A DNA stretch of 64,000 nucleotides from DATILL01 sp035476575 (GTDB taxonomy: Bacteria > Actinomycetota > Actinomycetes > Mycobacteriales > JACQDL01). Position 1 is the first letter of the stretch, and every line of letters begins with the position of its first letter. Of this stretch, positions 57,680 through 64,000 are shown one piece after another. Location of the stretch: positions 1-64,000 of the forward strand of contig DATILL010000123.1 in NCBI GenBank assembly GCA_035476575.1, read 5' to 3'. The notes beneath the pieces were generated by a model, which made no database searches, was not told where the DNA came from, and saw nothing but the letters and a program-made list of their open reading frames with translations. The position numbers and the translations under genes were made by a program.

Positions 57680-60342
57680 GCAAGTACCTCGATCTCGTCG
57701 GTGCTGGTGATGCCCGGCCTGGCCCGGCGGCGGACCTTGCTCGGGTCGGCGGTGGTGTCCAGGGCGATCTTGAGCTGCGGGTGCGCCTCAATGTCGATGC
57801 GGATCTTCTCCACCCCGCCGTCACCGTCGGCGAAGACGAACTCGCGGAAGCCACTGCGGCCCTCGGCCCGGCGGGACTGCGGCGACAGCTTGGCCAGCGT
57901 CTCCTCGTACCCGACGCCGGTCTCGATCTTGGCCATCCGCAGGGCGTCGGCCTGCGCCTCGGCCTCGGTGGTCCGGCCGATGAAGCTGGCCCCGATCAGG
58001 TTGCCGATGCCGGCGGCCAGGTGGTCCCCGCCGTTCTGGGAGGCCCACAGCGCGCGGGTGTTGAACTTGCGGGTGTCGCGGGCGGTGCGGTTGCCCAGCG
58101 CCCGGCCGGAGGACAGCCGGGTGAGCACCCAGGTCTCGTCGAAGGCGACGCCCTTGCGCTCGTGCCGGTCCCGGTCGTAGATCGACCGCTGGGTGAGCCA
58201 GGAGGCCAGGTGCAGCAGCGGGAAGCTGAACCGTTCCTCGTCGGTCCAGTCGCGGCGGTCCGAGCCGTCCAGCGGGAGCACCAGGCCGGGCATGGTGAGC
58301 ACGGTGAGGTAGTACTCGCCTTCGGCCCGTTCGTCCTCGTCCGCCGCGCCGAGCTCGCGGGCCTCGGGCAGCACGAGCTGGGCCTGTGGCATCTCGCGTG
58401 CGGCGTCCAGGAACTCGGCCGCCGCCTGGGCCGCCTCGGCGAGCCCGTCGCCGACGTGCCGCAGCGCCTCGATCACCAGGCCGGGGTGGTTGTCCGGGCT
58501 GCCGCCGACCGCGCGGACCGCCTTGAGCAGCGCGACCCGGGTGGCCTTGTCGTCGGCGATCTCCGGGGGCAGCCACTGGCGCAGGATGTCGGTGGCCAGT
58601 GACCGGCGGGTGGCCGAGGCCAGCACCCGGGACTTGTGCCAGGCCTTCTCCGGGTCACGCTCGTCCAGGAAGTGCTCGAAGCGGGGCTCGGCCACCACGC
58701 GGTACGGGTTCAGGCTCCCGGGCGCGGCGTTGAGCAGGTTGACCGCCCGGGAGTACGGCGCGATCTCGGGGAGCTGGCAGAGCCGGCCGAGCGGGCCGGA
58801 CGGGTCGAGCAGCACCCACGGCACCCGCTGCCGGACGGTCTTGTAGACGATCTGGCCGACCAGGGTGGACTTGCCGGAGCCGAGGTCGCCCACGATCGGG
58901 GTGAGACCGGACTTCTCCCGGACCTCCATGGCGTACCACGGGTCCCACATGACCGGCCGGCGGGACGCGGTACAGGTCTCGCCGAGGTGCACGCCGCGCC
59001 GGTCGCCGACGGTGGCGGTGGCGGCGGGGACGCCGGCCGCGGCGGTGACCACCGACATCCGGCGTTTGTGCGCGGCGTTGGCCAGCGGCTCGCCGGGGAT
59101 GAACTCCCGGGCCATCCGGAACTGGTCGTAGGAGTGCACCAGGGTGACGGCAGGGGCGTACAGGTCGGTGACCTGGCGGGCCCGCTCGATCGCCTCCTGC
59201 CGGCTGCGGCCGGAGACCGCGCACCGCCACCAGCCGTGCACCCGGGTGTTGAGCCCGTCGAAGCCGGACTGCAGCTCGTCCTCGATCTCCAGCGCGCGGG
59301 AGGCCTGCCGGTCCAGCGACAGCGGCGCCTTGATGCCGTGCTCGGCCTCGTAGTGCCGCTTCTGGCTGGCGATCCTCGCCATCTGGCGTTGCATCTCGCT
59401 GGTGATCTGGCCGCCGGCCAGGACGTCGAACGTGGCCGACCACTCGGTCGGGAACGGCAGCCGGTCGGCCTTCTGCAGGTACGGCTCGGCGCCGCCGGGG
59501 ATGTCCAGCTCCCCCATCCGGCCGAACGACAGTACGGCGACGTAGCGGGCGAGCTGCCTACCCTCGTGCTCGCCGACCACGGTCACCACCTGGTCGTACG
59601 GCTCGGCGTACCAGTGCACCTGGTCGGTGAACTCGGCCAGGTCCTCCCGTGCCCAGTACGCCGAGCCGACCGCGGGCAGGGTCAGCGGGGCGGGCATGCC
59701 GAGGGAGCAGGAGCGGTGCAGCAGCCACTCCATCTGCTCGGCCGTGCAGGGCACCGCCTCCAGGCCGGGCCCGGCCATGGTGGAGTCGAGCTCGGCCAGC
59801 TCCCGGTCCAGCGCGGCCAGCTCCTGGTCGGCCGCGCTGCCGAGCATCCGGCCGAGCGCCTTGGTCCGGGAGGCGCGGTGCAGCAGCCGGTCGAGGGAGG
59901 ACCGGCGGGTGAGAGCTACGCCGAGGTAGGTCTCCGGGTCTGCCAGCGACCGGCCCTGGAGGTGCATCTGCTCGGCGACGACGAAGTCGGACCACTGGTT
60001 GCCCGAGACGCCGGGCAGCGGGTCGGGGGTGTTGCGGTCCAGCGCCTCGGCCCAGGCACGGACCGGGTACGGCCGGGTGGTGCGGCGCAGGTGCAGCCGC
60101 CGGCCACCGAGCTTGGCCAGCCGCATGGCGCCGTCCAGGATCACGCCCTCCCGCTGCCGGTCGGACCGGAACGACCACGGCTGGGGCGCGAGCAGGTACC
60201 ACGCGATGACGCGTTCTCGGGTGATCGTCAGGTTGTCGACGATCTCCTGGACCGCGATGTCGGCGGTGTACCGCTCCTCAGCCGAGGTAGCCTGCCGCTC
60301 CTCGTGCCTCGCGGCGCGCCCTGATCGCATCCTGGCGAACAT
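57676..60342 (-). CDS. VirB4-like T4SS ATPase
   Basis: An 888-residue ATPase. Walker A is GDLGSGKSTLVGQIV in the C-terminal half, and Walker B is probably KGVAFDETWVL. The ASQNGGDHLAAGIGNLIGASFIGR segment matches the VirB4/TraC-type HerA ATPase core. The N-terminal half holds a SCO6880-like TcpF-type domain. It would power substrate transfer or pilus-like assembly at the membrane. ATG 60342 overlaps the upstream PrgI-like gene by 65 bp; a later start is possible. No VirD4 coupling protein is nearby. Confidence 0.88.
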   Translation of the reverse strand: MFARMRSGRAARHEERQATSAEERYTADIAVQEIVDNLTITRERVIAWYLLAPQPWSFRSDRQREGVILDGAMRLAKLGGRRLHLRRTTRPYPVRAWAEALDRNTPDPLPGVSGNQWSDFVVAEQMHLQGRSLADPETYLGVALTRRSSLDRLLHRASRTKALGRMLGSAADQELAALDRELAELDSTMAGPGLEAVPCTAEQMEWLLHRSCSLGMPAPLTLPAVGSAYWAREDLAEFTDQVHWYAEPYDQVVTVVGEHEGRQLARYVAVLSFGRMGELDIPGGAEPYLQKADRLPFPTEWSATFDVLAGGQITSEMQRQMARIASQKRHYEAEHGIKAPLSLDRQASRALEIEDELQSGFDGLNTRVHGWWRCAVSGRSRQEAIERARQVTDLYAPAVTLVHSYDQFRMAREFIPGEPLANAAHKRRMSVVTAAAGVPAATATVGDRRGVHLGETCTASRRPVMWDPWYAMEVREKSGLTPIVGDLGSGKSTLVGQIVYKTVRQRVPWVLLDPSGPLGRLCQLPEIAPYSRAVNLLNAAPGSLNPYRVVAEPRFEHFLDERDPEKAWHKSRVLASATRRSLATDILRQWLPPEIADDKATRVALLKAVRAVGGSPDNHPGLVIEALRHVGDGLAEAAQAAAEFLDAAREMPQAQLVLPEARELGAADEDERAEGEYYLTVLTMPGLVLPLDGSDRRDWTDEERFSFPLLHLASWLTQRSIYDRDRHERKGVAFDETWVLTRLSSGRALGNRTARDTRKFNTRALWASQNGGDHLAAGIGNLIGASFIGRTTEAEAQADALRMAKIETGVGYEETLAKLSPQSRRAEGRSGFREFVFADGDGGVEKIRIDIEAHPQLKIALDTTADPSKVRRRARPGITSTDEIEVLA

Positions 60343-60721
60343 CGGCAAGCAGCTCCAATCCGGGGTTTCGACGACGGACAGGCACTCGACGCGGCGACAG
60401 CACACTGGACTGGCTCTGCGACCGCCGTCTCGGCGCGCTGATCTCATGGGCGAAGACGGTGAACAGCGTGCGGACCGGGCGCTCGTAGTTCACCAGGCTC
60501 ATCAGTGCCCGAGTGATAACCACCGCGATCAACACGCCGTAGATGAAGGACCACAGGCCGAAGCCAATGCCGGCCCGGCGCTCCAGCGCGAGGACACCGA
60601 GCACCGCGCCGCCGAACACCCCATATGCGCTGTAGCGGGCCCGCCAGGCGAAGGTGCGCCCGGGAGGACCTAGCCAGTGGTTGTCGACAGCGTAGACGTC
60701 ATCGTCGGTCTGCACGCGCAT
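60278..60721 (-). CDS. PrgI/TcpE-like small membrane protein
   Basis: A 147-residue protein with two hydrophobic helices (YSAYGVFGGAVLGVLALERR, then FGLWSFIYGVLIAVVITRAL) followed by a basic cytoplasmic tail containing FAHEISAPRRR. Size, topology and position before virB4 match PrgI/TcpE-type T4SS subunits, but sequence identity is not verifiable here. It lies 14 bp after the small two-helix protein gene. Confidence 0.7.
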   Translation of the reverse strand: MRVQTDDDVYAVDNHWLGPPGRTFAWRARYSAYGVFGGAVLGVLALERRAGIGFGLWSFIYGVLIAVVITRALMSLVNYERPVRTLFTVFAHEISAPRRRSQSQSSVLSPRRVPVRRRNPGLELLADVRQDAIRARREARGAAGYLG

Positions 60722-60735
60722 AGGCTCAGCCCGCG

Positions 60736-60981
60736 CTAGCCGGTGACCAGGCCGACCGCCCAGCTCGCTAGGTCAGTGGCCTTGCCACTGACCGCCAGCC
60801 CGAGCACGAACAGCGCCGCGACGACGATGCCGACCCTGGTCATCGCCTGCCGGTACTCCCCCCGGTTGGCCAGCAACAGCAGCCCGGCCGCCACCACCAG
60901 AATCAAGATGTTCACCACGTTGTTGCGGAGGAAGCTCTCCAGTCCACCAGTGTTCAGGCCATTGGCCGCGAGCCCGTTCAT
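60736..60981 (-). CDS. Small two-helix membrane protein (TcpD/VirB2-like position)
   Basis: An 81-residue protein with two membrane helices (NILILVVAAGLLLLAN and VGIVVAALFVLGLAVSG) joined by a basic RGEYRQAMTR loop. Small hydrophobic proteins at this place in Gram-positive T4SS loci are TcpD or pilin-like VirB2 subunits; here the call is by context only. A GAGGGAGGAAAGG ribosome site directly precedes the ATG. It is the first gene of the T4SS-like operon. Confidence 0.7.
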   Translation of the reverse strand: MNGLAANGLNTGGLESFLRNNVVNILILVVAAGLLLLANRGEYRQAMTRVGIVVAALFVLGLAVSGKATDLASWAVGLVTG

Positions 60982-61345
60982 CCTTTCCTCCCTCTGTGGA
61001 GCTGAGTCCCTCCGGCGACGAGTAGATCACATCGAGTGACGGACCCATAACGGGACTAATATCATTGGCGTCTAGCCCAACCCGCACACCAGAGGCCCGG
61101 ACAGAGCCTAGGCCTACTACCCGCCAAGGCGAAGATCTGGGCCCCTCATCGTGATCCAGATCGCCCAGACTAGCCCGGAAGGTCATGATTTGCGGCATTA
61201 CGGCTCTTCGTGCGGCCTCCAAACCGCCCTCCCCGCTGCGCCGAATGACGGCGTGCCCGTCCGGCATGACGGTGACAAGTTCCCCCGATCGTGTACCGCC
61301 GACGGGGCGACATAACGCCGACAAGCCGGGCTGGGTGAGGGTCGG
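60982..61345. other. 364-bp gap upstream of the T4SS-like operon
   Basis: This stretch is visibly lower in GC than its neighbours and should hold the operon promoter. A minus-strand frame is open from 61324 through this gap into the following gene. The part before 60985 contains protein-like text (VTVMPDGHAVIRRSGEGG, MTFRASLGDLDHDEG) but no recognised family, so I leave it unannotated. Candidate -10 hexamers are TAGTCT and TAGACG on the minus strand. I see no hairpin terminator. Confidence 0.45.
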
Positions 61346-62140
61346 CTAGAACGGAGGCCAGGGGACGGCGGGCCACTCGCCGGAGGGGCGAGGGTGCCGG
61401 CCGGTCGACAGCAGCCGCTCCACCCGCCGGATCGTGGCGGCCACCTCGCGCCGGGTCAGCAGCTCCCCCAGCACCTCGCCCAGGTCGTCGCAGAGCCGTT
61501 CGCGCAACCTGTCCAGGGTCTGCCGGGCCTCCAGGGTGAGCCGCTCGCCGGCCCACCCCCAGAGCACGGTCCGCAGCTTGTCCTCGACGTTGAAGGTCAC
61601 GCCGTGGTCCACGCCGTACACGTGCCCGTCCGGCAGCGGGATCAGGTGCCCGCCCTTCCGGTCGGCGTTGTTGATCACCGCGTCGAAGACCGCCATCCGG
61701 CGCAGCGCCGGGTCGTCGGTGTGGACCAGCTCGGCCAGGTCGACGGTCTCGTCCCCGTCGATCCAGAGCTGCACCATGCCGGTGCCGAACGGCCCCTCCC
61801 GCAGCACGGTCGGCGGGACGACGTTCCATCCGGTCACGGCCGAGACCAGGTACGCCGCCGCCTCCCGCTCGGCCAGGGTGCCGTCCGGGAAGTCCCACAG
61901 CGGCCGCTCCCCGCGCACCGGCTTGTAGACACACGCGGCAGCCAGCCCGTCCAGGGTGACCTCGCAGTAGAGCGTGGCGTTGCTGGCGTCCACCAGCCGG
62001 CCTCGCACGGTCAGCTCGCCGCACCGGAGCAGCTCCAAGGCCGCCGCCGAGTCGAGGCCGGCCGGGTCCAGCTCACCAGTGCCCGCCTCGGACGTGGCTG
62101 GTGGGGAGTCCGGCGGGGGGGAAGGCGACGGGTCGGTCAC
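61346..62140 (-). CDS. SCO1664-family protein with PI3/4-kinase-like fold
   Basis: A 264-residue protein. After an acidic, Pro-rich N-terminus, the kinase-like core shows VYKPVRGERPLWDFPDGTLA with a Lys at the ATP site, FDAVINNADRKGGH resembling the catalytic loop (D-x4-N-x-D), and VYGVDHGVTFN as the metal-binding DHG. Actinobacterial SCO1664/Rv2133c proteins share this, but their substrate is unknown. GTG 62140 overlaps the DUF3090 stop (GTGA) and is preferred to a longer frame. Confidence 0.88.
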   Translation of the reverse strand: MTDPSPSPPPDSPPATSEAGTGELDPAGLDSAAALELLRCGELTVRGRLVDASNATLYCEVTLDGLAAACVYKPVRGERPLWDFPDGTLAEREAAAYLVSAVTGWNVVPPTVLREGPFGTGMVQLWIDGDETVDLAELVHTDDPALRRMAVFDAVINNADRKGGHLIPLPDGHVYGVDHGVTFNVEDKLRTVLWGWAGERLTLEARQTLDRLRERLCDDLGEVLGELLTRREVAATIRRVERLLSTGRHPRPSGEWPAVPWPPF

Positions 62141-62700
62141 TGGTCCAGTGTGGCCCGTCGGTACCCGTTCTGGCGGGGGCAGATGTGGCCACCGGCGTCC
62201 AGCGGCTGGCCGCAGAGCGGGCACGGCGGCCGGCCGGCGGAGATCACCTTGCGAGCCCGGTCCACGAACGCGCGGGCCTCCTCGGCGGTGATCCGGACCC
62301 GCAGCGCGTCCGGGCCTTCCTCGACGTCGGCCAGGATGGTCATCTCGTCGGTCGGCTGCTCGCCGGCCGCCTGTGCCTCGATCACCACCAGGTGCGCGTC
62401 GCCGTCCCAGGCCAGGCCCATCGCGCCGACCCTAAACTCCTCGTCGACGGGCGACTCGAGCGGGTCCAGGTCGGCCTTCTCGGCCGACTCTGAGGTCTCC
62501 CCGCCGAGCTGCCGGCGGACCTCCTCCAGCAGCTCCTCCAGCCGGTCGGCGAGCAGCGCGACCTGGACTTTCTCCAGCGCAACGCTCACTGTCCGGCCCT
62601 CGCCGCTGACCTGCAGAAAGAACGTGCGGTCTCCCGGCTCGCCTACCGTGCCGGCGATGAACCGGTCGGGGCGGTCGAAAAAATGCACCTGGCGCGCCAT
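62137..62700 (-). CDS. DUF3090 protein
   Basis: A 187-residue actinobacteria-specific protein. It opens with VHFFDRPDRFIAGTVGEPG. Its middle is an acidic helical region, and it ends in a CPLCGQPL-x4-GHICPR zinc ribbon. The function is unknown; it always pairs with the SCO1664-like gene, to which it is coupled here by a GTGA overlap. TAGGGT 7 nt before the ATG indicates a leaderless mRNA. Confidence 0.93.
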   Translation of the reverse strand: MARQVHFFDRPDRFIAGTVGEPGDRTFFLQVSGEGRTVSVALEKVQVALLADRLEELLEEVRRQLGGETSESAEKADLDPLESPVDEEFRVGAMGLAWDGDAHLVVIEAQAAGEQPTDEMTILADVEEGPDALRVRITAEEARAFVDRARKVISAGRPPCPLCGQPLDAGGHICPRQNGYRRATLDQ

Positions 62701-62713
62701 CTGTCAGACCCTA
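62701..62713 (-). promoter_or_regulatory. Leaderless -10 element of the DUF3090 gene
   Basis: TAGGGT (62713-62708) is followed by 7 nt and the ATG at 62700. It overlaps the stop codon of the upstream phosphatase gene. Confidence 0.55.
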
Positions 62714-63442
62714 CGTGGTCGGGGTTGTCGCGTTGCCGCTGGGCGTGGCGGCGGGCACAGCAGCGGTCTCGGCACCGGCACCGCCGCCCACGACAGCGTC
62801 CGCGGTGGCGTGCCGCCGGCCCTTCTTCGCGGGCAGCAGGTCGGCGACCGAGCCGCCGACGTCGTTGACCCGGATCACGAACGGGCGGGTCGCGGTGTAG
62901 GACACCACCGACACCGAGCACGGATGCACCATGATCCGTTGGAACTGGTCCAGGTGCAGGCCCAGCGCGTCGGCCAGGATCGCCTTGATGACGTCGCCGT
63001 GGCTGCAGATCGCGTACGTCGCGTCGGCGCCGACCGCGTCGTTCCACTCCCGGACGGCGGCCACCGCGCGGGCCTGGGTGGCCGCCAGCCCCTCGCCGTT
63101 GGGGAAGACGGCCGCGGACGGGTGCTGCTGCACCACCTTCCACAGCGGCTCCTTGGCCAGCTCCCGCAGCGTCCGCCCGGTCCAGTCGCCGTACCCGACC
63201 TCGATGAACCGCTCGTCGACCCGGGGCCGGACGCCGTCGCGGGCAATCGTCTCGGCGGTCTCGACGCAGCGCTCCAGCGGGCTGGTGACGACGGCGGCCA
63301 GCGGTACGGCGGCCAGCCGGCTGGCCAGCGCGGCAACCTGCGCCCGGCCACGATCGTCCAGGTGCAGGCCGGGCGTGCGGCCGGACAGGCTGGTGCCCGT
63401 GTTCGCGGTCAGGCCGTGGCGGATGAGCAGGACGGTGGGCAC
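62711..63442 (-). CDS. Histidine-phosphatase family protein (MSMEG_4193-like)
   Basis: A 243-residue phosphoglycerate-mutase-like phosphatase. The catalytic His is in LLIRHGLTANTG, the second RH-type site is TSPLERCVETAE, and the late His is ICSHGDVIKAIL. The C-terminus is Ala/Thr-rich. The substrate is unknown. It corresponds to Rv2135c. GTG 63442 is chosen because TAGGGT lies exactly 7 nt upstream; GTG 63472 would add ten residues before the conserved core. Confidence 0.92.
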   Translation of the reverse strand: MPTVLLIRHGLTANTGTSLSGRTPGLHLDDRGRAQVAALASRLAAVPLAAVVTSPLERCVETAETIARDGVRPRVDERFIEVGYGDWTGRTLRELAKEPLWKVVQQHPSAAVFPNGEGLAATQARAVAAVREWNDAVGADATYAICSHGDVIKAILADALGLHLDQFQRIMVHPCSVSVVSYTATRPFVIRVNDVGGSVADLLPAKKGRRHATADAVVGGGAGAETAAVPAATPSGNATTPTT

Positions 63443-63455
63443 GCCGTCAACCCTA
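63443..63455 (-). promoter_or_regulatory. Leaderless -10 element of the phosphatase gene
   Basis: TAGGGT (63455-63450) and a 7-nt spacer precede GTG 63442. Confidence 0.55.
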
Positions 63456-63526
63456 CGGGTGCCCGGCGTCACCGGGCTCAGGACAGCACCAGGTTCAGGA
63501 CCGCCCAGGGCTCAGAGCGGCGCTGG

Positions 63527-64000
63527 TCAGGTGGCGGCGAGCACGCCGCCGGACAGCAGGCCGACCAACAGCAGGCCGACCGCCACCCGGTAGCCCACGA
63601 ACACCCCGGTGGAGTGCCGGCCGAGGTACCGCAGCAGCCAATGGATCGAGGCCAAGCCGACGACAAAGGCCAGCGCCGTGGCCAGCATCGTCGCCGTGAG
63701 GCTCGGCCCGGCCGGGTCGCCGATCTTGCGCAGCTCGAACAGCCCGGACAGGACCACGGCCGGGATGGACAGCAGGAAGGAGAACCGGGCGGCCGCCTCC
63801 CGCTTCAGCCCGACGAACAGCCCCGCGGTGATGGTGGCGCCGGACCGGGACACCCCGGGGACCAGTGCCGCGGCCTGGGCCAGCCCGACCACCAGACCGT
63901 CGCGGAACGTGATCTCCTCCTCCTCCCGCTTGTGGGCACCCACCTTCTCGGCCAGCAGCAGCACCAAGCCCAGCACGATCAGCGCGACCGAGATCAGCCA
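63527..64000 (-). CDS. uppP: Undecaprenyl-diphosphatase UppP/BacA (5' end cut off)
   Basis: The C-terminal 157 residues of a polytopic phosphatase that recycles undecaprenyl pyrophosphate for peptidoglycan synthesis. The catalytic GVSRSGATIT motif is visible (VPGVSRSGATITAGLFVGL), followed by SFLLSIPAVVLSG and a terminal pair of helices. The N-terminal E-rich motif lies outside the window. It corresponds to Rv2136c and heads the minus-strand run phosphatase-DUF3090-SCO1664. Confidence 0.95.
   Translation of the reverse strand, partial: WLISVALIVLGLVLLLAEKVGAHKREEEEITFRDGLVVGLAQAAALVPGVSRSGATITAGLFVGLKREAAARFSFLLSIPAVVLSGLFELRKIGDPAGPSLTATMLATALAFVVGLASIHWLLRYLGRHSTGVFVGYRVAVGLLLVGLLSGGVLAAT

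Noticed and set aside
54007..60981. Integrative conjugative element
   Set aside because: No integrase, relaxase, coupling protein or att-like direct repeats were seen, and the flanks are the conserved backbone, so only a T4SS-like cluster is claimed.

Overview
The window is high-GC DNA from an actinomycete. It carries RbpA, a complete Pup-proteasome system (Pup, PrcA/PrcB, PafA, Dop, the ATPase ARC/Mpa), the mycothiol enzyme MshC and Ppm1-type mannosyl transfer. The backbone runs in much the same order as Mycobacterium tuberculosis Rv2050 (rbpA) to Rv2136c (uppP): rbpA, fxsA, ppm1/lnt; then pepE-like peptidase, 5'-3' exonuclease, DUF4333 protein, helY, tatC, tatA, pafC, pafB, pafA, prcA, prcB, pup, dop, mpa, trmI, recB-like, metH, PAC2, mshC, SCO1664-like, DUF3090, phosphatase and uppP. 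That order is recalled from knowledge of the Mtb genome, not computed. Lysine 5,6-aminomutase, the TPR-type XRE regulator and the VirB4-type cluster would fit Micromonosporales or relatives, but I cannot fix the genus.

Layout. 1-7 kb: a partial XRE/TPR regulator, a small membrane protein, rbpA behind a perfect sigma-R-type promoter, a tRNA-dihydrouridine synthase, fxsA, ppm1 and lnt. 7-16 kb: a lysine-degradation island (kal, kamE, kamD, an amidohydrolase and kdd on the minus strand, kamA divergent). A two-gene RloA/RloB-type ATPase/nuclease module sits between kamD and kamE. 16-20 kb: two cytochromes P450, a TipA-type MerR regulator bracketed by inverted arrays of a 50-bp repeat, and an Lrp/AsnC regulator. 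20-45 kb: housekeeping and the Pup-proteasome/Paf/Tat block. 45-54 kb: DegV, a HAD phosphatase, MetH, PAC2, DUF427, MshC and a methyltransferase. 54-61 kb: a compact type-IV-secretion-like operon (bifunctional wall hydrolase, TcpC-like, VirB6-like, VirB4 ATPase, PrgI-like and a small two-helix protein) with no relaxase or coupling protein in view. 61-64 kb: the SCO1664/DUF3090/phosphatase/UppP run, cut by the right edge.

How the genes work together. KamA, KamD/KamE, Kdd and Kal cover every step from lysine to crotonyl-CoA except the 3-keto-5-aminohexanoate cleavage enzyme, which is not in the window. Pup is prepared by Dop, conjugated by PafA, recognised by ARC and degraded with its target by PrcAB; PafB/PafC are the neighbouring DNA-damage regulator pair. 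TatA and TatC are two core Tat components.

Two sequence-level patterns stand out. First, about seventeen start codons have a TANNNT hexamer ending 6-8 nt upstream and no Shine-Dalgarno, the signature of leaderless mRNAs; this also settles several start choices. Second, a long palindromic element related to GATCATCGAG occurs three times, each at the end of a gene, and twice it encodes the last residues and stop codon. No tRNA, rRNA, CRISPR array or insertion sequence was found.
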